A model generated the notes under the pieces. That model was not told the origin of the DNA. It worked only from the letters and a program-made list of their open reading frames with translations, and did no database searches. From JBAXTE01 sp037130365 (GTDB taxonomy: Bacteria; Bacteroidota; Bacteroidia; Bacteroidales; WCHB1-69): a DNA stretch of 64,000 bases. Positions within the stretch are counted from its first letter, which is position 1. Every line of letters starts with the position of its first letter. The stretch lies in assembly GCA_037130365.1 (NCBI GenBank), contig JBAXTE010000003.1:62001-126000 (forward strand), read 5' to 3'. Positions 63,931-64,000 of the stretch are shown piece after piece. The position numbers were made by a program, and so were the translations under genes.

Positions 63931-64000
63931 GTCTGTAAAGTGAAAAGGCTATAAAGTCGAAAGTCCATAAAGTATAGTGCTGCGAAAGGGAAATATTTAT

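Noticed and set aside
1..64000. CRISPR array
   Set aside because: No set of regularly spaced direct repeats and no cas genes were seen; the inverted repeats are scattered and palindromic.
1..64000. Insertion sequence or prophage
   Set aside because: No transposase, integrase or phage structural gene was recognised, although the island organisation and lower GC would fit horizontal transfer.

Overview
The window looks like a chromosomal segment of a free-living or host-associated Bacteroidota. It is AT-rich, several genes have promoters of the Bacteroidota type (TTG, 19-21 nt, TAnnTTTG), and two secreted proteins end in type IX secretion (T9SS) sorting domains with a YPNP motif. A PorZ homologue, a TonB-dependent receptor with a carboxypeptidase-like N-terminal domain and the long Bacteroidota form of QueA are also present. 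The genus cannot be named from sequence alone. No rRNA, tRNA, CRISPR array, transposase or phage gene was recognised.

About the first 44.5 kb is a surface-glycan biosynthesis and export island, unusual for its number of radical SAM enzymes (eleven, counting one cut by the left edge). Block 1 (663-11768, + strand) starts with a small dedicated acyl-chain set: an enoyl/ketoacyl reductase-like SDR, a FabZ-like dehydratase, two FabF-like ketosynthases and an acyl carrier protein. It continues with a family 2 glycosyltransferase, an AsnB-like amidotransferase, two radical SAM proteins with an N-terminal iron-sulfur 'twitch' domain, and a B12-type radical SAM protein. Block 2 (24807-11773, - strand) holds multi-spanning GT-C-like proteins, a GT9 glycosyltransferase, a B12-type radical SAM and several small membrane proteins. 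Four proteins in it share one membrane-anchored extracytoplasmic domain. Block 3 (30715-25152, - strand) encodes a carbamoyltransferase, a NodB-type deacetylase, a polyprenyl-phosphate-type GT2 and a fused glutaminase/PP-loop sugar amidotransferase. Next come a B12-type radical SAM (31090-32619, +) and a Wzm/Wzt O-antigen ABC exporter (34743-32682, -).

Block 4 (35181-44547, + strand) is the most striking part. Seven tightly overlapping genes encode five paralogous N-terminal-twitch radical SAM proteins and two GT-A glycosyltransferases. I infer that the island makes a heavily modified, probably ABC-exported O-antigen-like polymer. The radical SAM enzymes, amidotransferases, carbamoyltransferase and acyl set would then decorate its sugars. 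The substrates cannot be read from the sequence.

From 44.6 kb to the end the content is ordinary Bacteroidota chromosome: a TonB-dependent receptor, an AddB-like nuclease, YicC, class I mannose-6-phosphate isomerase, QueA, a second AsnB, PorZ, RecO and two T9SS cargo proteins. PorZ belongs to the machinery that uses anionic LPS to anchor T9SS cargo, so it is a plausible functional link to a glycan island, although the adjacency may be chance. The longer intergenic regions carry GC-rich palindromes, and three of these sit inside larger inverted repeats with ATTGAAAA arms.
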